A stretch of DNA of 64,000 bases from an uncultured Prochlorococcus sp. (GCA_902583265.1 CACHVD010000002.1:97724-161723); one strand, 5' to 3'. Positions 35,114 to 44,906 are shown, numbered from the stretch's first letter. The notes: generated from the sequence alone by a model not told the origin. Program-made: numbers and translations.

Positions 35114-35488
35114 TTAATCCTCCTCAAATTCCCATGGTGGAGCAACTCTTGTATTTCCCCTTCCAAAATATTGTCCAAATTGCAAATCATAAACTTCATC
35201 TTCGTAAGTTGTTTCTACTTCGAGATCTGCAGAGGCTTTAGCGACACAAAGTAGCGCATAACCTTTATCTTTTAAGGCTTGAGAAACACCCATTGCCTCA
35301 GGTTGGTTCAACTCACCAGATAAAATTTTTACTGCACAACTTGTACAACAACCATTTCTACATGAAAATGGAAGCTTAAAACCTTTCTTTTCAAATTGCT
35401 TAAGAATATACTCATCACTATAAACCTTCTCACTATAGACCTTTCCGGTCTCTTTATTTTTTATCGTGACTGTGAAAGTCTTCTTCAA
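35114..35488 (-). CDS. [2Fe-2S] ferredoxin with C-terminal extension (FdC2-like)
   Basis: A 124-residue plant-type ferredoxin. The cluster ligands are Cys43, Cys48, Cys51 ('SCRNGCCTSC') and Cys81 ('ALLCVAK'). Classical photosynthetic ferredoxin has 'SCRAGxCSSC' and ends about 25 residues sooner; the 'NGCCTSC' variant and acidic/aromatic tail ('FGQYFGRGNTRVAPPWEFEED') match the FdC2 type conserved from cyanobacteria to plants. It probably serves a special electron-transfer partner. Heads the minus run fdx-suhB-hisZ. Confidence 0.85.
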   Translation of the reverse strand: MKKTFTVTIKNKETGKVYSEKVYSDEYILKQFEKKGFKLPFSCRNGCCTSCAVKILSGELNQPEAMGVSQALKDKGYALLCVAKASADLEVETTYEDEVYDLQFGQYFGRGNTRVAPPWEFEED

Positions 35489-35537
35489 ATAACTTTCCTC
35501 AAAAATGGGGTGATAAAGGGTTAAAATGGTTTTCTTG

Positions 35538-35624
35538 GGAGAGGTGGCCGAGTGGTTGAAGGCGCAGCACTGGAAATGCTGTATAGGGGCAACTTTATCG
35601 AGGGTTCGAATCCCTCTCTCTCCG
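35538..35624 (+). tRNA. tRNA-Ser (anticodon GGA)
   Basis: An 87-base class II tRNA. The acceptor stem is GGAGAGG with TCTCTCC and discriminator G; the anticodon stem-loop CAGCA-CTGGAAA-TGCTG gives anticodon GGA at 35572-35574; there is a long variable arm (TATAGGGGCAACTTTATC region) typical of tRNA-Ser, and a T arm GAGGG-TTCGAAT-CCCTC. The 3' CCA is not encoded. It reads UCC/UCU codons. Confidence 0.97.
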
Positions 35625-35670
35625 TCATAGTTTAGTTGATTTTGGTTAATTACATCAACAACCTCTATGA
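35625..35670 (+). other. Nested hairpin directly after tRNA-Ser
   Basis: Immediately after the tRNA, an outer stem TCATAG/CTATGA (35625-35630 with 35665-35670) encloses an inner stem GTTGAT/ATCAAC (35635-35640 with 35654-35659). No T-run follows, so it is not a standard terminator. It may guide 3' processing of the tRNA precursor, or be part of a longer RNA. The rest of the gap to dnaK (to 35836) is A/T-rich without an evident gene. Confidence 0.4.
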
Positions 35671-35836
35671 AAAGAATACTTGAAAAATGATAGTAATCAG
35701 TTTGTCAGGTTATAAATAATCTTATTTTTTTAAATTAAGTTGAAAATATTTGATTTTTACTATTATATGTAAATAACAAAGATATAAATTGATTAAATTA
35801 TTAGTAAATTTTGCTTTAATTTAGCAATCTAAAATC

Positions 35837-37834
35837 ATGGGGCAAATAGTTGGAATTGATTTAGGTACCACTAACTCTGTTGTTGGAGTTATAGAAGCTG
35901 GTCGTCCAATTGTAATTGCCAATTCTGAAGGGTCTAGAACTACACCTTCAATAGTTGGTTTTACAAAAGATAAAGAAATTGTAATTGGCGAACAAGCAAG
36001 AAGACAACTTGTTTTAAATCCAAAGAATACCTTTTTTAACTTAAAAAGATTCATTGGTAGCGATTGGGACGAATTAGACGATACAAGTATTTCTGTTCCT
36101 TATAATGTCAAAGCAAATAATACGGGTAGTGTAAGGGTTCTAAGTCCAAATACCGAAAGAGAGTATGCTCCTGAAGAGCTCGTCAGCTCGTTAATTAGAA
36201 AGTTAATTAATGATGCTGAAACATATCTTGGAGACACTGTTGAATCTGCTGTTATCACAGTCCCTGCTTATTTTAATGAATCTCAAAGACAAGCTACAAA
36301 GGATTCTGCAATATTGGCTGGTATAAAAGTAGATAGAATCCTAAATGAACCTACTGCAGCTGCTCTAGCATATGGCTTTGAAAAAAGTTCATCTAATAAT
36401 GTTTTGGTTTTTGATTTAGGAGGAGGAACATTTGATGTTTCCTTATTAAGAATTTCAAATGGTGTATTTGATGTTAAAGCCACCTGTGGAGATACCCAAT
36501 TAGGAGGTAATAATTTTGACTCAAAAATAGTAGATTGGCTTGCTGATAAATTTTTTGCTAAATATGATATTGATCTAAGAAGGGACAGACAAGCTTTGCA
36601 GAGATTAACTGAAGCTGCTGAAAAAGCTAAATGTGAATTGTCAGGACTGCAAAAAACAAAAATATCATTACCTTTTATCACAACAAGCAAAGAGGGACCT
36701 TTACATATTGAAGAGACTATAAACAGAAAAATATTTGAAGAGTTATCTCAAGATTTATTAGATAGATTGTTGGAGCCTGTTCAAATAGCCCTAGACGACT
36801 CTGGATGGAACGCAGAAGATATAGATGAAGTAGTTCTTGTAGGAGGTAGCACAAGAATCCCAATGGTTCAACAATTAGTCAAGACTCTTGTTCCTAATGA
36901 CCCCTGTCAATCAGTTAATCCAGATGAAGTTGTTGCAATTGGTGCTGCTATACAATCCGGAATAATAAGTGGTGATTTACAAGATTTACTGCTAAATGAT
37001 GTTACTCCTTTATCTTTAGGTTTAGAAACTATTGGTGGTCTTATGAAAGTACTAATTCCTCGTAATACACCAATACCAGTAAGACAATCTGATGTTTTTA
37101 GTACATCAGAAGCTAATCAATCGTCAGTGGTTGTCCAAGTAAGGCAAGGTGAAAGACCATTGGCTTCTGAAAATAAATCACTTGGCAAATTTAGGCTATC
37201 AGGAATACCTCCAGCACCTAGAGGAATCCCGCAAGTCCAGGTTGCATTTGATATTGATGCTAATGGTCTTCTAGAAGTTAGTGCAACTGATAGAACAACT
37301 GGAAGAAAACAAACAGTTACAATTTCTGGAGGCTCTAATTTGAATGAACAAGAAATTAATTCAATCATTGAAGAAGCCAAAACAAAAGCGAATGAAGATA
37401 GAATGAAACGATCTGTTATTGATAGAAAAAATAGTGCTTTAACTCTTATTGCTCAAGCTGAAAGAAGACTTAGAGATGCCTCTCTGGAATTTGGGCCTTA
37501 TGGAGCTGAAAGACAACAACGAGCTGTCGAATTAGCTATTGAAGATGTTGAAGAATACATAAATGATGATGATCCACAAGAATTAGAAATTTCAGTAAGT
37601 GCTCTCCAAGAAGCATTATTTGGTTTAAACAGAAAATTTGCAGCAGAAAGGAAAACTGATAAAAATCCGTTAGAGGGTATTAAAAATACATTTGGATCAT
37701 TGAAGGATGAACTGTTTTCGGATGATTATTGGGATGATGATCCTTGGGATAATCAAATGAATAGAAATTATCCAAATTCGAGGTATGGTAATTCTAGGGA
37801 TGATGATCCATGGGACAATGACTATTTCCTCTAA
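35837..37834 (+). CDS. dnaK: Chaperone protein DnaK (Hsp70), DnaK3-like
   Basis: Hsp70 chaperone of 665 residues. Signatures: 'GIDLGTTNSVVGVI', 'VLVFDLGGGTFDVSLL' and 'VVLVGGSTRIPMVQQLV'; the substrate-binding domain includes 'NDVTPLSLGLETIGG'. In place of the usual short acidic end, the last ~50 residues carry two copies of 'DDDPWDN' among Asn/Arg/Tyr, a tail of the kind seen in the extra cyanobacterial Hsp70s. Cyanobacteria have several dnaK genes; the linked dnaJ suggests the DnaK3 type. dnaJ overlaps its end by 17 bases. Confidence 0.93.
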   Translation: MGQIVGIDLGTTNSVVGVIEAGRPIVIANSEGSRTTPSIVGFTKDKEIVIGEQARRQLVLNPKNTFFNLKRFIGSDWDELDDTSISVPYNVKANNTGSVRVLSPNTEREYAPEELVSSLIRKLINDAETYLGDTVESAVITVPAYFNESQRQATKDSAILAGIKVDRILNEPTAAALAYGFEKSSSNNVLVFDLGGGTFDVSLLRISNGVFDVKATCGDTQLGGNNFDSKIVDWLADKFFAKYDIDLRRDRQALQRLTEAAEKAKCELSGLQKTKISLPFITTSKEGPLHIEETINRKIFEELSQDLLDRLLEPVQIALDDSGWNAEDIDEVVLVGGSTRIPMVQQLVKTLVPNDPCQSVNPDEVVAIGAAIQSGIISGDLQDLLLNDVTPLSLGLETIGGLMKVLIPRNTPIPVRQSDVFSTSEANQSSVVVQVRQGERPLASENKSLGKFRLSGIPPAPRGIPQVQVAFDIDANGLLEVSATDRTTGRKQTVTISGGSNLNEQEINSIIEEAKTKANEDRMKRSVIDRKNSALTLIAQAERRLRDASLEFGPYGAERQQRAVELAIEDVEEYINDDDPQELEISVSALQEALFGLNRKFAAERKTDKNPLEGIKNTFGSLKDELFSDDYWDDDPWDNQMNRNYPNSRYGNSRDDDPWDNDYFL

Positions 37835-38744
37835 AAATGATTATTTGTCGATTTTGGGGTTATCCAATGATTTCGACGATAAAGAACTAAAGAAGGCATT
37901 TCGAAGAGAAGCAAGAAAATGGCATCCAGATTTAAATAAAAATGATTTAAATGCAGAAGAAAGATTTAAATTAATTAACGAAGCATACGAATACCTACGT
38001 GATCCTAATAAAAGAAATAAAAATTCATATGTAAATATTCAGGAGGATTACCAAAATAATAATTTCAAAACAGGTTTCCCTGATTTTCAAGATTATCTTG
38101 ATTCATTATTTGGATATGAATATAACGCTAATAATGTAGGGGAATATACTGATGAAACACTTGATGATGAATCTACATATCTAGAAAATGATGAATTTAA
38201 TAATTACGAATACCCTACAACATCTCCAGAAGAACCCCCTCCAGTTAAACTGCATCAAGATATAGAAACAATTATTGAATTAACTCCTGATGAGGCATTA
38301 AATGGAGCTTCAATATTAATCGAACTTGAAGATCAAACTATGGTAGAAGTTGATACGCCTCCTTTTGCTGGAGATGGTTGGCGATTAAGACTAGAAAATA
38401 TAGCAAGAGGAGGAAAAGATCATTATTTGCAGTTAAAAGTTCAAACGGAAAGTGGATTAAGAATTGATGGTTTAAGAGTTATTTATAAATTAGAGTTGTT
38501 TCCTCATGATGCACTTCTTGGTTGTGCAGTAGAGGTCCCTACCCTTGATGGGAATGTCACCCTTCAAGTGCCTCCAAAATCGTCCACCGGGAGAATGTTA
38601 CGTTTAAAGGGTAGAGGTCTTACATTCGAAGATAATGTTGGTGATCAATATGTTGAAATCTCAGTAGTTATTCCTGCTGATATTAATGATGAAGAAATTG
38701 CTTTGTATACTAGATTACAAGAATTATCACTTTCTGATTCTTAA
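37818..38744 (+). CDS. J-domain co-chaperone (type II DnaJ)
   Basis: The J domain covers about residues 6-70, with His36-Pro37-Asp38 in 'RKWHPDLNKND'. The C-terminal half has the DnaJ substrate-binding fold ('IIELTPDEALNGASILIEL', 'RLRLENIARGG', 'LRLKGRGLTF'), with no CxxCxGxG zinc finger, hence type II. An acidic Asn-rich linker replaces the Gly/Phe region. The start inside dnaK (ATG 37818, 308 residues) is chosen because it puts the J domain at the N-terminus; the frame is open further up. Likely dedicated to the upstream DnaK. Confidence 0.9.
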   Translation: MTISSKNDYLSILGLSNDFDDKELKKAFRREARKWHPDLNKNDLNAEERFKLINEAYEYLRDPNKRNKNSYVNIQEDYQNNNFKTGFPDFQDYLDSLFGYEYNANNVGEYTDETLDDESTYLENDEFNNYEYPTTSPEEPPPVKLHQDIETIIELTPDEALNGASILIELEDQTMVEVDTPPFAGDGWRLRLENIARGGKDHYLQLKVQTESGLRIDGLRVIYKLELFPHDALLGCAVEVPTLDGNVTLQVPPKSSTGRMLRLKGRGLTFEDNVGDQYVEISVVIPADINDEEIALYTRLQELSLSDS

Positions 38745-38774
38745 TCAAATAATATATATAAAAAATACTTTTTT

Positions 38775-39155
38775 ATGAATATATACGTTCTTTTATATAA
38801 TTCAGGAACAGATAAAGAAGGAATTCACTCAATAGAACTTAAAGGAAGAACCATAGTACTAATGTTTGAGGAAAGGGATGATGCAACAAGATACTGCGGA
38901 CTTCTAGAGGCTCAAGATTTTCCTCTACCAACAGTTGAAATGATTGATATAGAGGAAATTAGAGAGTTCTGTATTAAGTTAGATTACGAATGTAAACTTG
39001 TAGAGAAAAATTTTGTTCCCAAAACACCTGAAGACAGGTTACTAATTTCTCCTCCACAAAAAAATCTTGAGGTGGAAAATTGGGATAAAAATACTGATAA
39101 TCAAGAAAAAATTGATATAAACACCATTAAGGAAAACCTTGAAAAGTTGCTTTAA
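38775..39155 (+). CDS. DUF3110 domain protein
   Basis: A 126-residue soluble protein. Its first ~90 residues match the cyanobacterial/plant DUF3110 family: 'YVLLYNSGTDKEGIHSIELKGRTIVLMFEERDDATRYCGLLEAQDFPLPTVEMIDIEEIREFC'. The C-terminal 35 residues are polar and variable. Function unknown; position 30 bases after dnaJ on the same strand suggests co-transcription with dnaK-dnaJ. Confidence 0.82.
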   Translation: MNIYVLLYNSGTDKEGIHSIELKGRTIVLMFEERDDATRYCGLLEAQDFPLPTVEMIDIEEIREFCIKLDYECKLVEKNFVPKTPEDRLLISPPQKNLEVENWDKNTDNQEKIDINTIKENLEKLL

Positions 39156-39189
39156 GGATTAAAATACAAATACCATAAAACTTAAAAAA

Positions 39190-39627
39190 ATGACAAAGGC
39201 ATTATTTGAAACAGAAGTAGGAAACATTAATATTGAATTTTTCTCTAAGGATGCACCTAATACCGTTAATAACTTTACGAAATTGATAAGTGATGGATTT
39301 TATGATGGTCTTGCATTCCACAGAGTTATTCCAGGATTCATGGCCCAGGGTGGATGTCCAAATACACGTGTTGGAGCATCTGGTATGCCTGGAACTGGAG
39401 GACCTGGATATAAAATTAAATGCGAAATAAATTCAAATAAGCATCTAAAAGGCTCACTTTCTATGGCTCATGCCGGAAAGGACACTGGCGGCAGTCAATT
39501 TTTTATAGTCTATGAACCACAACCACATCTTGATGGAGTTCATACTGTGTTTGGGAAAACTGATGATATGGATGTAGTTCTTAAACTTACTAACGGATCA
39601 AAAATTCTAAAGGCTACTTTAAAGTAA
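39190..39627 (+). CDS. ppiB: Cyclophilin-type peptidyl-prolyl isomerase
   Basis: Proline isomerase of 145 residues without signal peptide, so cytoplasmic. Typical motifs: '[37 protein letters not shown]' (catalytic Arg in FHRV), '[33 protein letters not shown]'. It closes the dnaK-dnaJ-DUF3110 plus-strand run, matching a folding theme, and is convergent with ribBA 6 bases away. Confidence 0.94.
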   Translation: MTKALFETEVGNINIEFFSKDAPNTVNNFTKLISDGFYDGLAFHRVIPGFMAQGGCPNTRVGASGMPGTGGPGYKIKCEINSNKHLKGSLSMAHAGKDTGGSQFFIVYEPQPHLDGVHTVFGKTDDMDVVLKLTNGSKILKATLK

Positions 39628-39633
39628 GAACTC

Positions 39634-41358
39634 TTATCCTTCGAAGACAATACTAAATGTCTCTTTATCTAGATTAAATTTTCTTGTAGATGAATATAAG
39701 ATTTCATTATTGATAGTAAATTTAGTATTGATTAATTTGATGCTACTTTTTGGGTGTAATGCTTGTTCAATGTTTCTAGAAACAATAATTCCAATCTTTG
39801 TACTATTTTTATAATTGGATAAAAACTGTATAAATAATTCTATATTCTGTATTTCTTCGTCAGTAATGTTTGAATTGGTTCTTTTTTGATCATGTAAAAT
39901 ACGCCAAACTAATTTTGGTCGATTCCAAAAAGCCAATAATCTTGGAGTACTTTCTAGATTAATATTAATATTCTTGTCACTACAAAATTTAATAACGTTA
40001 TTTTTTATTGGAACTAGATCAATAGATTTATATTTTCCGTCAAGAAAAATTGATATAAATGGATCGATATTCCTGGAATTAGAATTATCTTCTTCAATCA
40101 TATGGCCCAACTTCGTTTTTTTTACACTCAAATATTCTGCATTATTATCGTTTGGACAAATTACTAATGGAACTCTCTCAATAACCTCTATTCCATAACC
40201 ACCTAATCCAGCAATCTTTCTAGGATTGTTTGTTAATAATTTTAATTTTTTTATCCCAAGATCACTTAATATCTGTGCTCCAACACCATAATTTCTGAGA
40301 TCTGCTGGAAATCCTAATCTTTCATTGGCTTCAACTGTGTCTAAACCACCATCCTGCAAACTATAAGCTTTTAATTTATTTATGAGACCAATACCCCTAC
40401 CTTCTTGCCTCAAATAAACAACAACTCCCTCTTGTTCCTTTTCAATTCTTGATAAAGCAGCCTCTAACTGGGGTCTACAGTCACACCGCAATGATCCAAA
40501 AGCATCGCCAGTTAAGCACTCTGAGTGCATTCTTACTAGTACAGGTTCGCTTAATTTTGATGATTTTTGTTTAACTAATGCAACGTGCTCTGAACCATCA
40601 AGTTCATTAATATATCCATAAGCTGTGAAATTACCAAAAATACTTGGAAGTACAGCATCGGATTTTCTAAATACAAATCTCTCAGTTTGAAACCGATAAC
40701 TTATTAAATCAGCTATAGATATTAATTTCATTCCCCACTGTTTTGCATACTCTTTAAGTTGTGGAAGTCTTGACATGGAGCCGTCAGGATTTTGTATTTC
40801 GCAAATCACTCCAGCGGGATAAAGACCTGACATTGCCGCAATATCTACTGCTGCTTCGGTATGACCTGCCCTTTTTAATACTCCACCTTTCTTAGCTCTT
40901 AATGGAAATATATGCCCTGGCCTTCTTAAATCTTCAGGCTTAGTATTTGGGTTTATAGCTACTTGGATTGTCTTAGCCCTGTCTTCAGCGGAAATTCCAG
41001 TAGTAACATTATTTTCAGGTCCAGCATCAATTGATATCGTAAAAGCTGTTTGATTTTCATCTGTATTTCTATCTACCATCAAAGGTAAATCCAAAGAGTC
41101 AAGTTTTTCACCTTGCATAGCTAGACATATAAGACCACGTCCCTCTGTAGCCATAAAATTAATTTGCTGTGGAGTTGCAAACTGAGCCGCACATATTAAA
41201 TCCCCTTCATTTTCTCTTCTTTCATCATCTACAACAATTATGCATTCACCATTTCTAATGGCTGCCAACGCATCGCTGATAGGATCAAATTCAATTTTAA
41301 AAGATTCATTTATATCCACAATTGTTCCATTATTTGATTTGGGACTTGTTTCTTTCAT
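39634..41358 (-). CDS. ribBA: RibBA bifunctional riboflavin enzyme with C-terminal extension
   Basis: Fusion of 3,4-dihydroxy-2-butanone-4-phosphate synthase (about residues 27-230; 'VVDDERRENEGDLICAAQ', 'RAGHTEAAVDIA') and GTP cyclohydrolase II (about 235-420; zinc site 'CLTGDAFGSLRCDCRPQLEAAL', 'RQEGRGIGLINKLKAY'). Both supply riboflavin synthesis. The protein has 574 residues; the last ~150 (from about 425) are not part of either enzyme and have no motif I recognise. Convergent with ppiB, divergent from argC. Confidence 0.94.
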   Translation of the reverse strand: MKETSPKSNNGTIVDINESFKIEFDPISDALAAIRNGECIIVVDDERRENEGDLICAAQFATPQQINFMATEGRGLICLAMQGEKLDSLDLPLMVDRNTDENQTAFTISIDAGPENNVTTGISAEDRAKTIQVAINPNTKPEDLRRPGHIFPLRAKKGGVLKRAGHTEAAVDIAAMSGLYPAGVICEIQNPDGSMSRLPQLKEYAKQWGMKLISIADLISYRFQTERFVFRKSDAVLPSIFGNFTAYGYINELDGSEHVALVKQKSSKLSEPVLVRMHSECLTGDAFGSLRCDCRPQLEAALSRIEKEQEGVVVYLRQEGRGIGLINKLKAYSLQDGGLDTVEANERLGFPADLRNYGVGAQILSDLGIKKLKLLTNNPRKIAGLGGYGIEVIERVPLVICPNDNNAEYLSVKKTKLGHMIEEDNSNSRNIDPFISIFLDGKYKSIDLVPIKNNVIKFCSDKNININLESTPRLLAFWNRPKLVWRILHDQKRTNSNITDEEIQNIELFIQFLSNYKNSTKIGIIVSRNIEQALHPKSSIKLINTKFTINNEILYSSTRKFNLDKETFSIVFEG

Positions 41359-41447
41359 TATTCCTATTCAATATAGATAAATAGTGTTTTAGTTACCTTT
41401 AATTCAACACTTTATAATCCTATCTCAAAGTCTGCCAATTCAAAGAA

Positions 41448-42503
41448 ATGAATGTTGCAATAGTAGGTGCTACTGGTTACGGCGGTATTCAAGCGGTAAA
41501 TCTTTTAAAGAATAATAAAAACTACAAAATTTCATTTTTAGGAGGTAATAAAACATCTGGATCAAAGTGGAATGATAATTTCCCTTTTATTTATCTAGAA
41601 AATGATCCTTATATAGAAGAAATTTCAGTAGATAATATTTCAAAAAATGCAGATTTTGCTTTGCTTTGTTTACCAAATGGCCTATCATCAACATTGACAA
41701 GGAAATTGTTAGATCGAGGACTTAAAGTTATTGATTTATCTGCTGATTACAGATATAAGTCCTTAGATGAATGGAAAAAAGTATATACCAAAGAAGCTAC
41801 TATTTATAAAAGAGATGATTATGATTTATGTAATGAAGCAGTCTACGGTCTTCCTGAAATAAACAAAGAATCCATTTCAAAAGGAAGATTAATTGCCTGC
41901 CCAGGATGTTACCCTACATCTGCTCTTATTCCATTAGTTCCCTACCTTTCGCAAGGAATTATTGAAAATGAAGGTATAGTAATTGATTCTAAAAGCGGAA
42001 CCTCTGGAGGAGGTCGAGAACCAAACCAAAAGCTACTCTTATCAGAATGTGGAGAAGGGCTGTCAGCATATGGATTGATAAACCATAGACATACTTCAGA
42101 GATCGAGCAAGTAGCATCTTTAATTTCTGGAAATAAAATTGAACTGCTTTTTACACCTCATTTGGTCCCAATTTCAAGGGGTATGCATTCAACTATATAT
42201 GGGAGATTAAGAGATCCAGGATTAACTTCTGATGATTGCAGAATTCTTTTGGGTAATTATTATAGAAATTTCAAAAATATTAAAGTATTGCCTGTAGATA
42301 CATACCCTTCAACAAAATGGGTTAAAAATACAAACCAAATTTTCCTTTCTGTTAAAGTTGATATTCGAAATGGAAGGATTATTATTTTATCTGTAATTGA
42401 TAATTTGTTAAAAGGACAGACTGGGCAAGCAATTCAAAATTTAAATATTATGAGTGGATTTTCAATGGATGATGGTCTTGAGTTAACTAATAATTTTCCA
42501 TAA
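41448..42503 (+). CDS. argC: N-acetyl-gamma-glutamyl-phosphate reductase ArgC
   Basis: NADPH-dependent reductase of arginine synthesis. The 351-residue protein has 'VAIVGATGYGGIQAVNLL' (dinucleotide-binding loop), the catalytic Cys in 'LIACPGCYPTSALIPLVP', 'DSKSGTSGGGR' and 'TPHLVPISRGMHSTIY'. A TATAAT hexamer at 41413-41418, 30 bases before the ATG, may be its -10 element. The 3' end overlaps convergent purN by 17 bases. Confidence 0.96.
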   Translation: MNVAIVGATGYGGIQAVNLLKNNKNYKISFLGGNKTSGSKWNDNFPFIYLENDPYIEEISVDNISKNADFALLCLPNGLSSTLTRKLLDRGLKVIDLSADYRYKSLDEWKKVYTKEATIYKRDDYDLCNEAVYGLPEINKESISKGRLIACPGCYPTSALIPLVPYLSQGIIENEGIVIDSKSGTSGGGREPNQKLLLSECGEGLSAYGLINHRHTSEIEQVASLISGNKIELLFTPHLVPISRGMHSTIYGRLRDPGLTSDDCRILLGNYYRNFKNIKVLPVDTYPSTKWVKNTNQIFLSVKVDIRNGRIIILSVIDNLLKGQTGQAIQNLNIMSGFSMDDGLELTNNFP

Positions 42504-43143
42504 AATTACTTCTTATGAAAAAACCAGCATAAGAGATTGAGTGAGGTAAAATTTTATGCTCAAGCATCTGTATTCTATTGGAAAGTGATTCAATATCATC
42601 ATCATCTCTAATCGATAATGCTGCTTGCATTATCAAAGAACCACTATCTACCTCTTCTTCAACAAAATGTACTGAACAACCAGTTATTTTTGAACCATTT
42701 AATATAGAGTCCTTTATCGCAGAACCACCTTTATATGCAGGAAGTAATGAAGGGTGAATATTTATTATCTTATTCTTAAATTTATTAATAAAAAATGGAG
42801 TAACAATTTTCATCCAGCCTGCCATAACCACAAGTTCAACATCGTAATGAATTAAAGTATTTACAATTTCTAATTCAAATAGCTCTTTTTGCAGAAAGTC
42901 TTTGCCTCTTATAATTTTGTAAGGTATTTTTTTACTTTCAGCTCTTTTTATACAACCTGCATCATCTTTGTTAGTTATTAGAACTTTTATATCTATATCT
43001 AATTCTCCTTTTTCTGAGAGATTAATTAATTCCTGAAAGTTTGTTCCTTTCCCAGAAGCTAGTACACCTATTTTTAATTTTGGGGAAAATCTCCTAAATT
43101 CAGATATCTCAGGCGAAATTATGTAATTAAATGATCTATCCAA
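42487..43143 (-). CDS. purN: Phosphoribosylglycinamide formyltransferase PurN
   Basis: Transfers a formyl group from 10-formyl-THF to GAR in purine synthesis. The 218-residue protein shows 'LKIGVLASGKGTNFQELIN', 'LVVMAGWMKIVTPFFINKFKNKIINIHPSLLPAYKGG' (catalytic Asn-His region) and 'GCSVHFVEEEVDSGSLIMQAAL'. It has about 20 extra N-terminal residues compared with E. coli. Upstream is a 179-base A/T-rich gap shared with pgi. Confidence 0.94.
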   Translation of the reverse strand: MDRSFNYIISPEISEFRRFSPKLKIGVLASGKGTNFQELINLSEKGELDIDIKVLITNKDDAGCIKRAESKKIPYKIIRGKDFLQKELFELEIVNTLIHYDVELVVMAGWMKIVTPFFINKFKNKIINIHPSLLPAYKGGSAIKDSILNGSKITGCSVHFVEEEVDSGSLIMQAALSIRDDDDIESLSNRIQMLEHKILPHSISYAGFFIRSNFMENY

Positions 43144-43287
43144 AGTTTTTTATTTTATCCAATGATAAATTCATATGAAATAAAAAAAACCCTCAATTTT
43201 AATTGTTTATATTCAAAAACATATTTATTTGAAGATAATAATTTAAACAAATTTAAATGATTCAAATCTATGTACTATTCGTATAGA

Positions 43288-43293
43288 TATAAT
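43288..43293 (+). promoter_or_regulatory. Possible -10 element for pgi
   Basis: A perfect TATAAT hexamer lies 30 bases before the pgi start in the 179-base divergent gap (43144-43322). No convincing -35 box is seen at the usual spacing. The rest of the gap is A/T-rich and shows no gene. Confidence 0.35.
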
Positions 43294-43322
43294 TGAATAA
43301 ATAAAAGAAACAAATATATAAT

Positions 43323-44906
43323 ATGAATGGAGATTTAAACTCTTGGGATAAATTTTGTAATTATCTTTGGTTTGATAAAAAATTAAATATTTGGTTAGAC
43401 ATAAGCAAAATTAATTTCACAAGTAAAGAGATAAAAAATTTAGAAGAGAAATTTATAGATGTTTTTTCATCAATAAAAGAATTAGAAAATGGTGCAATCT
43501 CAAATATTGATGAAAATAGACAAGTTGGACATTATTGGCTTAGAAATCCATCAATTTCACCCTCTTCAAAAATAGGGGACGAAATTAAAGCAGATATTAA
43601 TGCAATCTCTGAATTTGGAAATCAAATTTTAAATGGAGATATTATGAATAAGAATAATCAGCAGTATACTGATGTTCTATGGATAGGAATTGGTGGAAGT
43701 GGATTAGGACCATTACTTATTACAGAGTCACTGCAGAAGTGTTCTAGAGGCTTAAAATTTTCTTATATCGATAATGTTGACCCTTTTTTAATTAGCGAAA
43801 AGTTAGAAGAGTTATCTGAAAAATTATCAACAACATTATTTGTAGTAGTTAGTAAATCAGGTGGTACGCCTGAACCTAGAATTGCTATGGAAATTATTAA
43901 AAATCACTGTGAAAACAATTCTCTTGAATGGAATTCTAATGCTATAGCTATAACCATGAAAGATAGTAAGTTATTTAAAAAAGCCACTTCTGAAAATTGG
44001 TTAAAAATTTTTAATTTGCAAGATTGGGTTGGCGGAAGAACTAGTATTACAAGCTCTGTGGGATTACTTCCATTAGCTCTTATTAATGAAAACATATCTG
44101 AATTTATTAGAGGTGCATCATTAATGGATGAAGCCACACGTATAAGTGATTTTAAAAATAATCCAGCAGCACTATTATCATCCGCATGGTATTTAACTGG
44201 GGATGGTATTGGAAAGAGAGATATGGTCGTATTACCTTATAGAGATAGGTTGCAAGTATTTAGTAAATATCTCCAGCAATTAGTAATGGAATCATTAGGA
44301 AAGAAATTTAATAGGAATGGTGAAGTAGTTAATCAAGGTATTTCCGTTTTTGGTAATAAAGGATCTACAGATCAACATGCTTATGTTCAGCAACTTAGAG
44401 ATGGTATTGATAATTTCTTTTGTATTTTTATTGAATTATTAGATTCTCCATCTACTAATATTTTTGATGATAAAGAGAATCCTAAAGAATATCTTTCTGG
44501 ATTTTTGCAAGGAACAAGATCAGCACTATCTAGTGAAAGCAGACAAAGTATCACTATCACATTAGAAAAATTAAATTGTTTTTCACTAGGGGCCTTAATA
44601 GCTTTATTTGAGAGGGCTGTATCTTTCTACGCTGAATTAGTAAATATAAATGCATATGATCAACCTGGAGTTGAAGCTGGAAAGAAAGCAGCCGCAAATA
44701 TTATTGAGTATCAACAAAAAGTAAATAATTTATTAGATGAAGGAGGAGAATATTCTATAAATGACATAACATCATTATTTGATAATTCAGTGAGTGAACC
44801 TATATTTTTCATACTCCGTGAAATGTGTTTCGGTAATGATGATTATTTAGTTAAGGGCGATTGGTCAAATCCAAATTCATTAGTTATTCAAAAAGCAAAG
44901 TCTTAA
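43323..44906 (+). CDS. pgi: Glucose-6-phosphate isomerase Pgi
   Basis: Interconverts glucose-6-phosphate and fructose-6-phosphate. The 527-residue protein is the cyanobacterial form: '[19 protein letters not shown]', '[19 protein letters not shown]', '[20 protein letters not shown]', '[17 protein letters not shown]' and the C-terminal '[14 protein letters not shown]'. ATG at 43323. It overlaps the convergent leuS by 4 bases. Confidence 0.95.
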   Translation: MNGDLNSWDKFCNYLWFDKKLNIWLDISKINFTSKEIKNLEEKFIDVFSSIKELENGAISNIDENRQVGHYWLRNPSISPSSKIGDEIKADINAISEFGNQILNGDIMNKNNQQYTDVLWIGIGGSGLGPLLITESLQKCSRGLKFSYIDNVDPFLISEKLEELSEKLSTTLFVVVSKSGGTPEPRIAMEIIKNHCENNSLEWNSNAIAITMKDSKLFKKATSENWLKIFNLQDWVGGRTSITSSVGLLPLALINENISEFIRGASLMDEATRISDFKNNPAALLSSAWYLTGDGIGKRDMVVLPYRDRLQVFSKYLQQLVMESLGKKFNRNGEVVNQGISVFGNKGSTDQHAYVQQLRDGIDNFFCIFIELLDSPSTNIFDDKENPKEYLSGFLQGTRSALSSESRQSITITLEKLNCFSLGALIALFERAVSFYAELVNINAYDQPGVEAGKKAAANIIEYQQKVNNLLDEGGEYSINDITSLFDNSVSEPIFFILREMCFGNDDYLVKGDWSNPNSLVIQKAKS

